From Sulfurovum sp. FS08-3 (GTDB lineage Bacteria > Campylobacterota > Campylobacteria > Campylobacterales > Sulfurovaceae), in the NCBI GenBank assembly GCA_000830175.1, contig JQIS01000005.1:26172-90171 (forward strand): 64,000 nt of DNA, read 5' to 3'. The translations under genes were made by a program, and so were the position numbers. Positions 55,910-64,000 of this stretch are shown here, piece by piece. Each line of letters opens with the position of its first letter. The stretch's first letter is position 1. The notes below the pieces were generated by a model. That model was not told the origin of the DNA. It worked only from the letters and a program-made list of their open reading frames with translations, and did no database searches.

Positions 55910-56428
55910 TTATTTGACGACTACTTTAGCTGTTTTCATAACGTTTGCAACAAGTTTTTGTTGTTTAAGTTGCATTTTGATAAACTCTTTAACTTCATCA
56001 AATGTAAGTTGTTTTTTATCTTTTACGTAAAGTTTTTTGTTTTTGTCGTAAATATCTTTGACTTCTTTATCGGTTACTTTAATGTCAGCCATATTTTTTT
56101 GCATCCAGTAGTTAGCTGCAAGTTGCTCTTTCTCCTCTTGGCTCACCTCTTTTTGTGCTTTTGTTTTAATCAAGACACCAGGAGCAAGGTTTTTAACAAT
56201 AGCCTCTTGTTGTTTCTTCTCAAGTTTGTCAAATGTTTTGGTCTCTTGCCCTTTGGGAGTGATAGCACTAAGAAACTTATTGGCTTCAGATTTCATGATA
56301 TTGATACCATCAACCGTACCAATTACAGTATCTTCTTGAGTTTTTACAGGTGTTTGAGTCTTTTCTGCAACTGCTGCTGTTGATAGTAGAGCGATAGCTA
56401 CGAGTGAAGTGGTAATGATTTTTTTCAT
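55910..56428 (-). CDS. Peb4/SurA-type periplasmic chaperone lacking the PPIase domain
   Basis: The 172-residue exported protein has a signal peptide (KKIITTSLVAIALLSTAAVA). The SurA_N-like helical region begins with VIGTVDGINIMKSEANKFL and contains VKDIYDKNKKLYVKDKKQ. The parvulin PPIase domain found in its neighbour is missing: the sequence runs straight from the YDKNK helix into the final helix (FDEVKEFIKMQLKQQK). It seems to be a tandem paralogue of peb4 reduced to the chaperone module. It sits between peb4 and fba. Confidence 0.78.
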   Translation of the reverse strand: MKKIITTSLVAIALLSTAAVAEKTQTPVKTQEDTVIGTVDGINIMKSEANKFLSAITPKGQETKTFDKLEKKQQEAIVKNLAPGVLIKTKAQKEVSQEEKEQLAANYWMQKNMADIKVTDKEVKDIYDKNKKLYVKDKKQLTFDEVKEFIKMQLKQQKLVANVMKTAKVVVK

Positions 56429-56492
56429 CTTTTGTGTCCTTTTTATTTTTTAATATGAAATGGTAACTTACTAAGGTAAATGATTTGTTAAT

Positions 56493-57329
56493 TTATTTTG
56501 TTTTATTGAGATCAACAATCGTAATTTGAGCTTTTGCTTTAAGCTCTTTAGCTACTTCTGTGACTCTTTCATTGAATTGACCTTGTTTAAGGTGGTTAAT
56601 GATTTTATCTTTTACATCATCAAATGACATATCCGCTTGGGGTGTAATTTTTTCTACATAAATAACATGATAACCAAATTGTGTCTTAACAGGTGTCATA
56701 GAGATAGTTCCATCTTGAAGCTCAAAGGTGGCTTTTGAAAACTCTGGAACCATTTGTTCGGCACTAAATTCACCCAAATCTCCACCGTTTGTTTTTGAAG
56801 GTCCAACCGACTTTGTTTTGGCTAGTTCGATAAATTTCGTTTCAAGTTCTTTGCCTTTAAGGTTTTTGAGTTCATCAATGATTTTTTTGGCTTCACTCTC
56901 CTCTTCAACTAAGATATGTCTTGCTTTTGCTTTTTGGGGTGTTTTGTATTCGTTTTTATTTTTGTCATAAAAATCTTTGGCTTCACTGTTGCTTACAATC
57001 GTGTTGTCCATTTGATCTTTCATCCAAAGGTTAATAAGCAACTCCTCTTTAATCTTCTCAAGATTTTCACTAAACTCAGGCTTTTTCTCTACGCCCTCTT
57101 TTTTGGCTGCTTCAATAAAAAGCTCTCGCTCAACCAATCGATCAACCACCATCTTTTTTTGTTCATCCGTGAGTTGTGCAAATGAACTTTGGGGTGCAGA
57201 TACTTGAATAAGCATATCGGCATCCCCATCTGTAATCTTTTTACCATTGACCGTTGCAATGACATCATTTGCACTGAGTGAACTCAATAGAATGGATGCA
57301 ACCAACACCGATTTTTTTATCATCTTCAT
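56493..57329 (-). CDS. peb4: Peptidyl-prolyl cis-trans isomerase, Peb4/CBF2 family
   Basis: A 278-residue periplasmic chaperone-isomerase for outer membrane proteins. It has a signal peptide, the SurA_N region (VIATVNGKKITDGDADMLI onward) and a parvulin domain (about 135-235) with KARHILVEEESEAKKII, GGDLGEFSAEQMVPEFSKA and QFGYHVIYVEK. A C-terminal helix returns to the chaperone lobe. AAGGA precedes ATG 57329. In Campylobacter jejuni the homologue also precedes fba. Confidence 0.92.
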   Translation of the reverse strand: MKMIKKSVLVASILLSSLSANDVIATVNGKKITDGDADMLIQVSAPQSSFAQLTDEQKKMVVDRLVERELFIEAAKKEGVEKKPEFSENLEKIKEELLINLWMKDQMDNTIVSNSEAKDFYDKNKNEYKTPQKAKARHILVEEESEAKKIIDELKNLKGKELETKFIELAKTKSVGPSKTNGGDLGEFSAEQMVPEFSKATFELQDGTISMTPVKTQFGYHVIYVEKITPQADMSFDDVKDKIINHLKQGQFNERVTEVAKELKAKAQITIVDLNKTK

Positions 57330-57488
57330 ACTAAATATCCTTGATTTGAAAAGTTGTTAAAATTATGCCATTAATTTGTTAAATAACAAAATGTTTTTTC
57401 GACTATTTGGTAACTTTGCAATAATCCTAAACAAAATATTTAATCTCATTGGATATAATTACTAAAAATTTAAAAAAAGGATTTGACC

Positions 57489-58721
57489 ATGCTTAAGAAA
57501 CTTCTTCTTTCCATTTTTGTAACGCTTAGTGCGTTTGCAACACAACCCTCTACTCCTACTCTACCCAAAACTCCAAAATCTGTTCTCGAAAAGAGTATCG
57601 AACAAGCCAAAGCCAAAGGAATGGTAGTAGAAAATAGAAAAACTACCGATACTACGGATGCTTTTGATTTGGTCATCAAAGACTTTTCCAAACTCACAGG
57701 TATGCCACCTCAAGAAGCAAGCGGATTGGATAAAAACGCCTCACAAACGCCTCCAAAAGATCCCTACAGTGAATTTAACGGCATAGCATTTCATACCGAT
57801 GTTGAGTACAAACAAGAGAGCTACCTATCAACACTCTATCTATCAAACTTTCCAATGAAAGAGATGAGCAAAGAGGAAAAATCTGTAGTCGAACGTATTA
57901 TCAACAACAAACTTCTCTATATTACCAGTGAGCATAATGTCGTAACCAACGCATTTACAATGGAGGTCAAAGATATAGATGAGCAGTTTGAAACCATTCA
58001 TATCAAAACAAGCGGTTTCAAAGGGCATGGTACTTATGATATGGACAATCTTGATACGCAAGACATGAAGCTCAATATTGCCTCCATGATGCTTAAACCT
58101 ACCGAAAAGAAATTTTTGGGTGAATACTTGACCATCAACAACCTCTACCTCAACCTCAACGCTACTCCAAGCGATAAGATGCTCAACCTCAACTACAACA
58201 TCGGCGTAGAGTTGATTGATGCCAATATCTCCAAAAAAGTTACAAAAGTCAATAAAGCCAATATGGATATTGCATTTACTAATATTGACCGAACAAGCTA
58301 CAATAAACTTGTCGAACTAAGCCAATCCAATACCGTAATAGATCCCAATTCGCCTGAATTTATGAATCTCCTTACAGGATTAATCACACAAGATATTGCT
58401 ATTGAAATCAAAGATCTCTCAACCGATGATTTGGTGGTCGATTCACAAAAAATGGGTAGTTTCAAAGCAAACGCTAAAGTGACACTCAAAAAAGATCCCA
58501 ATTTGGAACAACTTTTGAAAATCAACCCCATGATGGCTCTCTCAGCTATTGAGGTGAATGCACACATTGAGCTTTCTCAAGCCATGCTCAAAACACTTAG
58601 CCAAACACCCAAAGGTGCAATGCTTGCCTTTATCCCACCCAAAATGGAGAAAGATATGGCAATTTATGACATTCAATACACCGACGGTAAACTTCTCGTA
58701 AACGGTAAACCGTTGCAATAA
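57489..58721 (+). CDS. DUF945 (YdgA-like) exported protein
   Basis: A 410-residue protein with a signal peptide (LKKLLLSIFVTLSAFA). The long beta-rich body ends in the family-typical IYDIQYTDGKLLVNGKPLQ. Its N-terminal part is Thr/Pro-rich. Relatives such as YdgA are periplasmic or membrane-associated with no firm function. The ATG at 57489, behind AAGGA, is chosen over a TTG two codons upstream. Confidence 0.78.
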   Translation: MLKKLLLSIFVTLSAFATQPSTPTLPKTPKSVLEKSIEQAKAKGMVVENRKTTDTTDAFDLVIKDFSKLTGMPPQEASGLDKNASQTPPKDPYSEFNGIAFHTDVEYKQESYLSTLYLSNFPMKEMSKEEKSVVERIINNKLLYITSEHNVVTNAFTMEVKDIDEQFETIHIKTSGFKGHGTYDMDNLDTQDMKLNIASMMLKPTEKKFLGEYLTINNLYLNLNATPSDKMLNLNYNIGVELIDANISKKVTKVNKANMDIAFTNIDRTSYNKLVELSQSNTVIDPNSPEFMNLLTGLITQDIAIEIKDLSTDDLVVDSQKMGSFKANAKVTLKKDPNLEQLLKINPMMALSAIEVNAHIELSQAMLKTLSQTPKGAMLAFIPPKMEKDMAIYDIQYTDGKLLVNGKPLQ

Positions 58722-58727
58722 TATTGC

Positions 58728-58753
58728 ACAACAAGGGAGTTTTTCCTTGTTGT
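58728..58753 (+). terminator. Hairpin after the DUF945 gene
   Basis: ACAACAAGG pairs with CCTTGTTGT (9 bp) around GAGTTTTT, 6 nt after the stop. No good U-tail follows. Confidence 0.45.
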
Positions 58754-58832
58754 CTGCGTTGGATTGCTTTTAATTCCTCCCCTTTGAACGTTATTCCTTT
58801 TAATTTTACCCTGCTTATAATCAACAACAAGA

Positions 58833-58838
58833 TATAAT
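58833..58838 (+). promoter_or_regulatory. -10 element of guaA
   Basis: TATAAT, 37 bp before the guaA ATG. Confidence 0.45.
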
Positions 58839-58875
58839 TCTCTCCTACTTAAAGATAAAACTAAGGTTTAATGCT

Positions 58876-60414
58876 ATGAAAAATATACCTATTGTTGTAC
58901 TTGATTTTGGTTCACAATACACGCAACTTATTGCTAGGAAACTACGTGAAAGCGGAGTCTATTGTGAAATTTTACCCTACCATGAAGATATCGAGAGTAT
59001 CCGTGCAAAAGCTCCCCAAGGCATTATTCTCTCAGGCGGTCCCGCTTCGGTCTATTCCCAAGATGCCTACAAACCCCATGAGGGAATTTGGGATTTAGGA
59101 TTGCCCATTATGGGGATTTGCTACGGTATGCAACTTATTACTCAACACTTTGGCGGAGAAGTGATTCCCGCAGACCATCACGAATACGGCAAAGCCCATC
59201 TAAGCTTTGTGCAAGAGTCTAAAATATTTCAAGGGATGAGCGACAATACCGTCGTTTGGATGAGCCATGGCGATAGAGCCAATAGTTTACCCAAAGAGTT
59301 TGATGTGATTGCCACTAGCGACAACTCTCCCTATGCCGCAATTGCGTGTGAAGCCAAACAGATTTATGCTTTTCAATTTCACCCCGAAGTACACCACACC
59401 GCTCAAGGTACGCTCTTGCTCAAAAATTTTGCCAAACATATTTGCGGTTGCGAAAGCACATGGAATATGGGAAGTTTTGCCAAAGAGAAAATCGATGCCA
59501 TACGCAAACAAGTCGGTGACAAAAAAGTATTGTGCGGCGTAAGTGGAGGCGTTGATAGCTCTGTAGTGGCAGCTCTACTGCATGAAGCACTACCCAAAGA
59601 GCAACTTATTTGCGTTTTTGTCGATCAAGGACTTTTGCGAAAAGATGAAGCCATTCAAGTGCAAAATATGTTTGCAATGCTTGATATTGAACTTATTACT
59701 ATTGATGCCAAAGAGCAATTTATCTCCAAACTTGCAGGTATAACCGACCCCGAAACCAAACGCAAGATTATTGGCGAAACATTTATTGAGGTATTTGACA
59801 AAGAGGCACAAAAACATACCGATGTAAGCTTTTTGGCACAAGGAACGCTCTATACCGATGTCATAGAGTCTATCTCCGTCAAAGGACCTTCCAAAACTAT
59901 CAAATCGCATCACAATGTAGGGGGATTGCCCGATTGGATGAGCTTTGAATTGGTCGAACCGCTAAGAGAAATCTTCAAAGATGAAGTACGAGTTTTAGGC
60001 ATTGAACTAGGACTTCCTAGAGATATGATAGGTCGCCACCCTTTTCCAGGACCTGGATTGGCGATTCGTGTCATGGGTGAGGTCAATGAGAATGCACTTC
60101 ATCTCATAAGAGAGTCCGATGCCATCATGCAACAAGAGCTTAAAGCCTCAGGCTACTACGATAAGGTATGGCAAGCTTTTACCGTGTTGCTTAATGTCCA
60201 ATCGGTGGGCGTAATGGGCGATAATCGAACCTATGACAATACCGTATGCGTTCGTATGGTGGAATCGGTTGATGGTATGACGGCAACCTTTGCTCATATT
60301 CCTCATGATGTACTAGAAAATATTAGTCGAAGAATTATCAATGAAATTGATGGCATTAACCGTGTGGTTTACGACATTAGCTCAAAACCTCCTGCAACGA
60401 TTGAGTGGGAATAG
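58876..60414 (+). CDS. guaA: GMP synthase (glutamine-hydrolysing)
   Basis: GuaA aminates XMP to GMP. The 512-residue protein has a class I glutamine amidotransferase domain with GICYGMQLI (catalytic Cys) and FHPEVHHT (His/Glu). The ATP pyrophosphatase loop [16 protein letters not shown] and the C-terminal dimerisation domain ending TIEWE follow. It is full length. Its 3' end is followed closely by a small membrane protein gene. Confidence 0.97.
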   Translation: MKNIPIVVLDFGSQYTQLIARKLRESGVYCEILPYHEDIESIRAKAPQGIILSGGPASVYSQDAYKPHEGIWDLGLPIMGICYGMQLITQHFGGEVIPADHHEYGKAHLSFVQESKIFQGMSDNTVVWMSHGDRANSLPKEFDVIATSDNSPYAAIACEAKQIYAFQFHPEVHHTAQGTLLLKNFAKHICGCESTWNMGSFAKEKIDAIRKQVGDKKVLCGVSGGVDSSVVAALLHEALPKEQLICVFVDQGLLRKDEAIQVQNMFAMLDIELITIDAKEQFISKLAGITDPETKRKIIGETFIEVFDKEAQKHTDVSFLAQGTLYTDVIESISVKGPSKTIKSHHNVGGLPDWMSFELVEPLREIFKDEVRVLGIELGLPRDMIGRHPFPGPGLAIRVMGEVNENALHLIRESDAIMQQELKASGYYDKVWQAFTVLLNVQSVGVMGDNRTYDNTVCVRMVESVDGMTATFAHIPHDVLENISRRIINEIDGINRVVYDISSKPPATIEWE

Positions 60415-60439
60415 CAGGTTTGTGGAGGCGATGCAAACG

Positions 60440-60739
60440 ATGCAAAAAGCCACCACGCAGACATTGCAAACCCAACCCGAGAAATCAAAACCACGAGGCG
60501 TTGATGTTCTCACCGTACTCTTGATACTTTTTGTGATGTCTGCGGGTATCTCTTTGGCTATCATTCAAACCTACATCAACAAAGAGATATACTATGAAAG
60601 TCGAGAGATTAGCAAAATTCAAAAAGAGTACAACATCCTCAAAGAGGAAGAGGTGGCTCTCAAAAACAGCATCAATCAACTACGATACGAAAATCTCGTT
60701 GTGGATATGATTACCGATATTGACGACAAAGAGGAGTAA
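60440..60739 (+). CDS. Small single-span membrane protein with coiled coil
   Basis: The protein has about 99 residues: a short cytosolic N-terminus, one span (VLTVLLILFVMSAGISLAII), then a coiled coil (YESREISKIQKEYNILKEEE and onward) in the periplasm. The topology is like FtsL/FtsB/DivIC-type proteins, but sequence alone does not prove that. GGAGG lies at 60424-60428; ATG 60440 or 60431 may be the start. It lies 3 bp before the RND gene and may be cotranscribed with guaA and the pump. Confidence 0.6.
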   Translation: MQKATTQTLQTQPEKSKPRGVDVLTVLLILFVMSAGISLAIIQTYINKEIYYESREISKIQKEYNILKEEEVALKNSINQLRYENLVVDMITDIDDKEE

Positions 60740-60742
60740 ACT

Positions 60743-63700
60743 ATGATTCGAGCTTTTGTTACTTTTTCAATGGATAGACCCATTATCAACCATATTCTTT
60801 TTCTTTTTATGATGCTTTTGGCTATTTTTGCCTATCAAAACATCCCCAAAGAGATATTTCCCCCCTCTAGTATGGACAAGGTGACCATTACGGGTTCTTA
60901 TGTGGGTGCAAGTGCCGATGTACTTGATAAGATGGCAGTCAAAAACATCGAAGATGAACTCAAAAGTATCAGTGAGATAGATGAAGTCACCACTACCATT
61001 CAAAACGGGATGTTCTATATCGAAAGCTCCATCAAACCCAACAGCGACAATCAAATGGTACTAGGAGAGGTCAAAGATATTATCTCCAATATCAAACGTG
61101 ACCTCCCCGCCGACATGAACGAACCCGTAGCCAAAATGCTTATTCACGACTTTCCGCTTTTGCTTATTGCTATTTCAGGCGATGGTGTCGATACAAGAGA
61201 GCTACTAAAGGTTGCTCAAGATATAAAAAGTCACCTCTCTTCCTACAAAGATTTAAGCTCTATCACTATTCAAGGCGATGCCGATGAGGAGGTGCTTATA
61301 TCCATCGATGATAAACGCCTTGAGGGGTATGGTCTCTCCAAAAATGCCACTTATCAAGCCCTCTCATCACTAAGCTCTATCTTTCCCATTGGGACGATTG
61401 AACAAAAGGGTAAACATCTCTATCTCTCTACTATCAACGGTGAAAAGAGTGCCAAAGCTCTAAGCGATACGCTCATTAGTATCGAAGGAAAACGGGTAAG
61501 AGTGGGCGATATTGCAACCATAGAGTACAAACTTAGTGACCCTCAAACCATTTCGCACTTCAACGCTCAAAAAAATATTTCACTTGACATCAAAAAGACA
61601 AAAGAGGGTAATGCCATAGCTTTGAGTCGTGAAATTCGTAGCATCATCAAAGAGTACGACAAAAAATATCCCCATCTTGATATTCAAATCTACACCGACA
61701 CCTCCATTTGGATCAAAAACCGTCTCAATCTCGTCTCTGCCAATATCCTTTTTGGATTGGTTTTGGTCTTTATTGCGTTGTTTTTAAGTGTCAATTCTCG
61801 CATTGCCTTTGTGGTGGCGATGGGTGTCCCTGCAAGTTTTATGATAACGCTCTTTACAGCGGATATGATAGGCTACAGTCTCAATATGCTCACTCTTTTG
61901 GGAGTTTTAATAGCTCTAGGAATGATTGTCGATGAGGCTATCGTGGTGGCTGAAAATATTCACAGACACTACGAGATGGGCAAAACACCCCGTGAGGCAG
62001 CCATTGAAGGGGCAGTGGAGATGTTTCCAGCCGTACTTACCGCTACCCTTACAACGGTTTTTGCCTTTTTGCCTCTACTCATTATGAGCGGTGAGATGGG
62101 GGTATTTATGAAAGTTTTGCCTGTCATGATCTCCATAATGCTTCTAAGTTCGCTCTTTGAGGCATTTTTCTTCTTGCCGCTTCACTCCAAAGAACTCTAC
62201 AGCTTCAATGCCAAAGAGCATCATCAAGAGATTACTCCCTTTTGGGATTTCAATATACGTCTCTACAAAACACTGCTTGGCTATCTTTTGAATCACAAGC
62301 GTATCGCATTAGCCGCCATTGTCATTAGCATCATTATGGCTACTGTTGGGGTTTTGAAAATTACCAAATTTCAACTCTTCCCAGAGTTTGACTCTACGCA
62401 AATCTATCTAAGCGGCAAAGTCAATATCAACAATGCCCTTGAAGATACTCAAAAGGTTGTCACTACCCTCGAAAAAGAGCTAATCAAACGTCTAGGCAAA
62501 CAAGAGATTAGCTCTATCACCTCCATTACGGGATTTATGATGAATGCCGATCAAAGCTTCGAGACGGGTAGCAACCTCTTTCATATCTTTATCAATCTAC
62601 ACGAACAAGCCCCTGAGAACTTTTTTGATAAATACATCAACCCCTATCTCTCCATTGAATACGACGATGAGGATATGATACGTCAAAAAAAGGCACAAAT
62701 TATCGCACAAGAACTCAAAGAGCAAGTGGTTGATGGTTTTGTGGATGCACAAGATGCTCAAGGCAACAAACTCTTTGAGGAACTCAATATCTACGTCCCC
62801 CAAACGGGCATTACAGGCTACGATATTGATTTGGGCTTTAGCCACGCCGATACTAACAAAGTCGTAGAGAGCATGGAAAAGGTCAAAGCAAAACTCGCCT
62901 CGCTCGATGGCGTTAAAGATATTAGCGACAACGCTCAAGAGGGAACGAGGGAGCTAAAATTGAGAGTCAATGAGTACGGACAACAGTTGGGATTTAGCGA
63001 AGCCTATATCGCCAGTACCCTCAAAGGGGTCTTTTTGCAAGGAGAGTATGGCAAGATGTTTGATAGCACAGGACTTATGCGTGTGAAGATTCAAGATAGA
63101 GACAAAGATGCTTTTGAAACCCTTGATGCCATTAAGCTCACCACTCCCGATGGAAGTGCTATTGTACGCCTCAAAGAGATTTGCGATTTCTACTATCAAG
63201 GGAGCTTTGTCAAGATTTTCAAAGAGGATAGCGAACGGGTGCGTTCCGTTTTTGCCCGTGTCGATGCCCAAAAAATCATTGCCACTCAAGTCATGAGTGA
63301 ACTGCAACCCATTCTTGATGAGATTCAAAAGAGTGGCGTAAAGGTGATTATTAAAGGCGAGGAGAAAGAGAATCAACGACTTAAAAAAGAGATGAGTCAA
63401 GCCGCTATGATTGCTCTATTTTTGATATTTATCTCACTGGTTTGGATGTTTAACTCACTTCTACTTCCCTTGCTTGTCATATCCTCCATTCCGCTCTCTA
63501 TTGTTGGAGCTTTGGTGGGGGCTAAAATTGTGGGTATCAATCTCACCATGCCAGGAGTTATGGGGCTTATTGGTCTAGCGGGAGTTGTGGTCAATGATGG
63601 ACTCATTATGATTGATTTTATCAAAGGGAGTAACAATATTCAAGAGATAATCGAAAAAGGTGCTCAACGCTTACGTCCCATACTGCTCACCTCTATTACA

Positions 63701-63868
63701 ACCATTTTAGGACTCTTTACACTGATGTTTTTTGCAAGCGGTCAAGCACTTATTATCCAACCCATGGCAGTCTCTTTGGGATTTGGAATCGCATGGGCAA
63801 CGGTTTTAAATCTCTACTACATCCCTTTGCTCTATAGCGTCGTCTATAGAGTCAAAACAGAGCCGTAA
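60743..63868 (+). CDS. RND-family efflux transporter, full length
   Basis: The 1041-residue inner-membrane pump is of normal 12-TM length. TM1 is near residues 13-32; TM4 has LGMIVDEAIVVAENIHRH and TM10 has GLAGVVVNDGLIMIDFI. The acidic TM4 pair is Asp-Glu rather than Asp-Asp, and the TM10 relay Lys is replaced in an Asn-Asp form, which many environmental RNDs share. No MFP or OMP gene lies next to it within the window. Substrate is unknown. It differs clearly from the split RND at 11078-14481. Confidence 0.88.
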   Translation: MIRAFVTFSMDRPIINHILFLFMMLLAIFAYQNIPKEIFPPSSMDKVTITGSYVGASADVLDKMAVKNIEDELKSISEIDEVTTTIQNGMFYIESSIKPNSDNQMVLGEVKDIISNIKRDLPADMNEPVAKMLIHDFPLLLIAISGDGVDTRELLKVAQDIKSHLSSYKDLSSITIQGDADEEVLISIDDKRLEGYGLSKNATYQALSSLSSIFPIGTIEQKGKHLYLSTINGEKSAKALSDTLISIEGKRVRVGDIATIEYKLSDPQTISHFNAQKNISLDIKKTKEGNAIALSREIRSIIKEYDKKYPHLDIQIYTDTSIWIKNRLNLVSANILFGLVLVFIALFLSVNSRIAFVVAMGVPASFMITLFTADMIGYSLNMLTLLGVLIALGMIVDEAIVVAENIHRHYEMGKTPREAAIEGAVEMFPAVLTATLTTVFAFLPLLIMSGEMGVFMKVLPVMISIMLLSSLFEAFFFLPLHSKELYSFNAKEHHQEITPFWDFNIRLYKTLLGYLLNHKRIALAAIVISIIMATVGVLKITKFQLFPEFDSTQIYLSGKVNINNALEDTQKVVTTLEKELIKRLGKQEISSITSITGFMMNADQSFETGSNLFHIFINLHEQAPENFFDKYINPYLSIEYDDEDMIRQKKAQIIAQELKEQVVDGFVDAQDAQGNKLFEELNIYVPQTGITGYDIDLGFSHADTNKVVESMEKVKAKLASLDGVKDISDNAQEGTRELKLRVNEYGQQLGFSEAYIASTLKGVFLQGEYGKMFDSTGLMRVKIQDRDKDAFETLDAIKLTTPDGSAIVRLKEICDFYYQGSFVKIFKEDSERVRSVFARVDAQKIIATQVMSELQPILDEIQKSGVKVIIKGEEKENQRLKKEMSQAAMIALFLIFISLVWMFNSLLLPLLVISSIPLSIVGALVGAKIVGINLTMPGVMGLIGLAGVVVNDGLIMIDFIKGSNNIQEIIEKGAQRLRPILLTSITTILGLFTLMFFASGQALIIQPMAVSLGFGIAWATVLNLYYIPLLYSVVYRVKTEP

Positions 63869-63869
63869 T

Positions 63870-63885
63870 CGTAGCCTTGGCTTTA
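63870..63885 (+). repeat. REP half-copy R4
   Basis: CGTAGCCTTGGCTTTA directly follows the RND stop codon and matches the first arm of the REPIN family. The closing arm is absent, and its end forms the stop codon of the minus-strand gene that follows. Confidence 0.5.
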
Positions 63886-64000
63886 TGATTTATCCAAATG
63901 CTTTTTGAGTTCATCCATAGAGATATTAAGCTTAGAGGCTACTTGATCGATGGATAGATGAAACTCTTTTATCATCATAATAGCCATATTGAGCGTAGTT
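63883..64000 (-). CDS. C-terminal end of an unidentified protein (start outside window)
   Basis: An open minus-strand frame enters from the right edge and ends at 63883. The visible end reads MAIMMIKEFHLSIDQVASKL then NISMDELKKHLDKS. It resembles the helix-turn-helix-like tails of Rpn/PD-(D/E)XK nuclease-type proteins (SIDQVA.KLNIS.DEL), but too little is visible to name it. Confidence 0.5.
   Translation of the reverse strand, partial: TTLNMAIMMIKEFHLSIDQVASKLNISMDELKKHLDKS

Overview
The window looks like a chromosomal segment of a free-living Campylobacterota (epsilonproteobacterial) bacterium of the Sulfurimonas/Sulfurovum kind. This is inferred from sequence only. The support is a low-GC genome with extended -10 promoters (TGnTATAAT), a Campylobacter-type GltX, the peb4-fba gene order, a fused HldE and a YbiT-type ABC-F protein. 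Genes are densely packed, in short operons that switch strand often. No rRNA, tRNA, CRISPR array or intact transposase was seen.

Layout. 1-6.4 kb (minus): end of secG, gltX, four small lipoproteins (three share a paired-cysteine motif), DUF523, DUF420 and an aldehyde dehydrogenase. 6.5-8.5 kb: a frameshifted RHH antitoxin, ispG, a degenerate MITE and a small HTH protein. 8.9-14.5 kb (plus): an efflux operon of TolC, a short MFP and an RND pump split into two coupled genes. 14.7-17.7 kb: a Tat-exported PhoD-type phosphatase and a CNNM/CBS transporter behind a 21-codon leader ORF whose hairpin covers the transporter's ribosome-binding site. 17.9-22.7 kb: nfo, a frameshifted lipoprotein subtilase with a separately encoded propeptide-like partner, and bamA. 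22.8-28.7 kb (plus): tyrA, hldE, then the tightly coupled cassette rimB-rimK-M42 peptidase-ackA. 28.8-30.8 kb is a scar with a leuS gene lacking its 5' part and an orphan Ech-type hydrogenase small subunit. 30.9-38.7 kb: lemA, pabB, pyrB, an envelope operon (secreted protein, DUF2207, L,D-transpeptidase), a Cys-rich lipoprotein and a 2OG oxygenase. 38.8-45.1 kb: a ParE-type toxin-antitoxin pair, purT, a hemerythrin-like protein, gatA, nadK and recN. 45.1-48.1 kb is a toxin-antitoxin island (PIN pair, orphan antitoxin, MntA/HepT) coupled to a VWA-TPR gene. 48.2-64 kb: ybiT, groEL, groES, an EHD/dynamin-like GTPase, a PLP enzyme, fba, two Peb4-type chaperones, DUF945, guaA, a small coiled-coil membrane protein and a full-length RND pump.

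Two dispersed non-coding repeat families lie behind gene 3' ends. One is a ~230 bp MITE-like element with about 16 bp terminal inverted repeats, in four copies; two copies have perfect 7 bp target duplications and one has a 6/7 match. The other is a REP/REPIN-like GGCTTTAGCC hairpin that follows plus-strand stop codons. The observations most worth follow-up are the CNNM leader, the rim-peptidase-acetate kinase cassette, the toxin-antitoxin island joined to the VWA gene, the leuS/echC scar and the MITE family.
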